Shown here: positions 42,008 to 43,829 of the stretch, in pieces
Numbering within the stretch: the first letter of the stretch is position 1
How the letters are laid out: each line of letters opens with the position of its first letter
Origin: Candidatus Hungatella pullicola
Lineage (GTDB): Bacteria; Bacillota; Clostridia; Lachnospirales; Lachnospiraceae
Direction: 5' to 3'
Assembly (NCBI GenBank): GCA_019114305.1
Contig: DXFU01000035.1
Span: forward strand, 1 to 43,829
DNA: 43,829 nt
Notes under the pieces: model-generated
What the model was told of the DNA's origin: nothing
Database searches by the model: none
Seen by the model: the letters and a program-made list of their open reading frames with translations, nothing else
Translations under genes and position numbers: made by a program

Positions 42008-43612
42008 CTATTTAAAATTTTTTATATCTACCACCTGGTCTGCCTGATCCTTTACAGCCAAATTATGCTCAATATAGATCCTCATCTTTCCTTTCAGGTA
42101 ATGATCCACCTGATTCCAGATCCCAATAAAAGTCTGATGATCCAAGGAGGCTGACATCTCATCAAAAATATACAGATCAGCCTCTGTGTCCGCAATGGCC
42201 CGGGCAATTAAGACCCTTTTTCTCTCTCCCCCGGACAGTTTTTCTCCGTTGTCTCCTACCGGGCCTTTATGGTTTTCCATTACTTCCTCCAGCTGGCACA
42301 CCTGAATAATCTTCCCCAGTTCTTCTTCTTTCAATTTTTCATTTCCCACCAAAATATTATTTTTTACCGTGTCATCAAATATATACTCATCCTGTAGCAT
42401 ATAGCTGACCCGAGGACGATTTCCTTCCTTTCCCGCAAAATCAAAAAATAATACCCTGCCCTCATCCGGCTCATAAATTCCTGATATGAGGTTTGCCATA
42501 GTCGTCTTGCCTGTTCCGCTTCTTCCCGTAATCATCAAAGATTGGCCCTGAACCAGACGAAGATTTACATGTTTAAGGATCACTTGATCTCCATAGGAAA
42601 ATCCTCCTTCTATTACCCGGATCTCCCTTATATAACCAAAAGTTTTTTTCTCCTCCCAAGGAAGCTCCATAATATCCAGAACTCTTGTAAGAGAAACCTT
42701 CAACTGCTGAACCTTATGGGTTATTTCCTGCAGGCTCAGCAAAGGATCTGAAAGCATATGATTATACATCATAACAGCGGTAAGCCCTCCAAGAGTCATT
42801 CTGCCCTTTACCACCAACAAGGCAGATATTATCATAATCAGCCCTATGGTAGCCATAAAAGATACGCTGGTAGCAAAATGGGAAATACTTTCTATTTTTC
42901 CCTGAGTCACAGAGGTCTGCTCCAGTTTCCTGCCCTGAGATGCAATTTTCTCTGAATACCGGTTAATGGAGTGATGAAATCGGAGGGGCAGAAAGCCAAG
43001 AATACCTTCTGTAAATACCTTCCACAGCTTAATATACCATTCTCTCTGGGCCAACAGATTTTCATAGGACAGTCTGGAAATGATACGAATACTGAGGGAG
43101 CATATGAAACCAAGAGGTAGAACAACAAAAATCATGATGCCGTTAATCTGAGCCATAAAGTAAATGCCAAAAAGAAATGTAAGAACAGATGACACCAATC
43201 CGGTAAACGGTCTCACCGCATTCTCTCCAATAAACTGAGTATCCTGAGCCAGAGTACTGCTTAATTGGGCCGAGTCATGAAACGGAATGCTTTGAAGACT
43301 TACTTCGCTTATATGGCTATATATGTCCTTCTGGAGGTGAAAAGCGATTTGTGCCTGCATGCGGCTGGATAGATATTTGGAACAGCTCTCAATAGCTACC
43401 TGGCTGATCTGTACCACAAGATAAAGTGCTCCGGCTACAATAATTGGCCCCATATTTTCGTCATGACCATATACTGCCAAATCCACTACATCACGAATCA
43501 GCAGCATGGGATATAAACGGATAAAAGCACACACAGAAAGCAGAATCAGCTGAATGCCAAACATCAGTCTTAATTGGGGTGTTAACAGCTTCTTCCAAAA
43601 GTATTGAATCAT
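42008..43612 (-). CDS. ABC transporter, fused membrane and ATPase domains
   Basis: A 534-residue half-exporter. The N-terminal 300 residues hold about six membrane segments. The ATPase domain has Walker A GRSGTGKTT, signature LSGGERKR, Walker B LYIFDEM with the catalytic Glu, and a switch His in YIEHNL. It would work as a dimer, alone or with a partner outside the window. The substrate is unknown; lipids, peptides and drugs are all possible. It has its own promoter and converges on trpA. Confidence 0.93.
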   Translation of the reverse strand: MIQYFWKKLLTPQLRLMFGIQLILLSVCAFIRLYPMLLIRDVVDLAVYGHDENMGPIIVAGALYLVVQISQVAIESCSKYLSSRMQAQIAFHLQKDIYSHISEVSLQSIPFHDSAQLSSTLAQDTQFIGENAVRPFTGLVSSVLTFLFGIYFMAQINGIMIFVVLPLGFICSLSIRIISRLSYENLLAQREWYIKLWKVFTEGILGFLPLRFHHSINRYSEKIASQGRKLEQTSVTQGKIESISHFATSVSFMATIGLIMIISALLVVKGRMTLGGLTAVMMYNHMLSDPLLSLQEITHKVQQLKVSLTRVLDIMELPWEEKKTFGYIREIRVIEGGFSYGDQVILKHVNLRLVQGQSLMITGRSGTGKTTMANLISGIYEPDEGRVLFFDFAGKEGNRPRVSYMLQDEYIFDDTVKNNILVGNEKLKEEELGKIIQVCQLEEVMENHKGPVGDNGEKLSGGERKRVLIARAIADTEADLYIFDEMSASLDHQTFIGIWNQVDHYLKGKMRIYIEHNLAVKDQADQVVDIKNFK

Positions 43613-43645
43613 ACTCTCCCCCCTTTACGAAATATATCTGAAATA

Positions 43646-43674
43646 ATCATAACCTAATTTTAGAAAAAGTTCAA
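43646..43674 (-). promoter_or_regulatory. Promoter of the ABC exporter gene
   Basis: On the minus strand TTGAAC (43669-43674) and TATGAT (43646-43651) are 17 bases apart, about 30 bases before the ATG. From here to the right edge of the window I see nothing convincing. Confidence 0.6.
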
Positions 43675-43829
43675 TGTTTCATAGCCCCATCCATTTGCAA
43701 TGTTACTGTCAAGTAATCGTTGGCAACTTTCTCTTTGATTTATCTTTTTTGTTTATATGACTATTCTTCTATGTGGAGAATTCGTTCACTTCCCCTTTTA
43801 ATATCCGGCCATATGAAGCAGTCTTTTCC

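Noticed and set aside
1-43829. Mobile element, prophage, CRISPR array, tRNA or rRNA
   Set aside because: No transposase, integrase other than the Xer-type gene, spacer array or RNA-gene pattern was seen; the Xer gene sits in its housekeeping context.

Overview
The window looks like a chromosomal segment of a spore-forming Clostridia, most likely Lachnospiraceae. Reasons are the moderate G+C, consensus -35/-10 promoters with 17-base spacers, strong GGAGG ribosome sites, a YesN/YesM two-component pair next to a sugar ABC transporter, a tryptophan T-box leader, and a nudF-spoIIM-xerD gene order also known in Bacillus. I see no rRNA, tRNA, CRISPR array, insertion sequence or phage gene.

Layout. 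(1) About 0.28-20.6 kb is one long leftward gene string starting from a good promoter at 20629-20657. In transcription order it encodes a sugar-binding lipoprotein, two ABC permeases (no ATPase), a cytoplasmic ApbE flavin transferase, a cytoplasmic two-domain FMN-binding protein, a PyrK-like 2Fe-2S protein, a PyrD-like flavoprotein, a small unknown ORF, an SGNH esterase, an FAD-dependent oxidoreductase, a GH130 phosphorylase-like enzyme, a GH106-like glycosidase, a large secreted GH28-like beta-helix protein, a phosphosugar mutase and a five-bladed-propeller glycosidase-like protein. (2) At 20.8-24.0 kb a divergent AraC-type response regulator and YesM-type histidine kinase probably control it. 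(3) At 24.1-27.9 kb lies a fructose operon, fruK-fruA-fruR, with phased TTTGAY repeats over its promoter. (4) At 28.0-31.6 kb are leftward housekeeping genes: GNAT, nudF, spoIIM, xerD and apt. (5) At 31.7-35.0 kb are an orphan eutH-like gene, a remnant of an alpha/beta-hydrolase, a MATE efflux gene with a poly-C frameshift, and a MarR regulator. (6) At 35.1-42.0 kb is a T-box controlled trpEGDCFBA operon with overlapping genes. (7) At 42.0-43.6 kb is a leftward ABC exporter.

The most unusual part is the flavin redox cassette at about 13.8-17.5 kb inside the glycan operon. The ApbE sits next to an FMN-binding-domain protein that carries a plausible flavinylation motif (TGAS) in its first domain and a degenerate one in its second. 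Next come homologues of both dihydroorotate dehydrogenase B subunits. They keep cofactor features but have lost several residues that bind orotate or NAD in the classical enzymes, so they probably act on something other than dihydroorotate. With the FAD oxidoreductase further along the operon, this suggests an uncharacterised cytoplasmic redox step on the imported glycoside or on a group released from it. The substrate cannot be read from the sequence.
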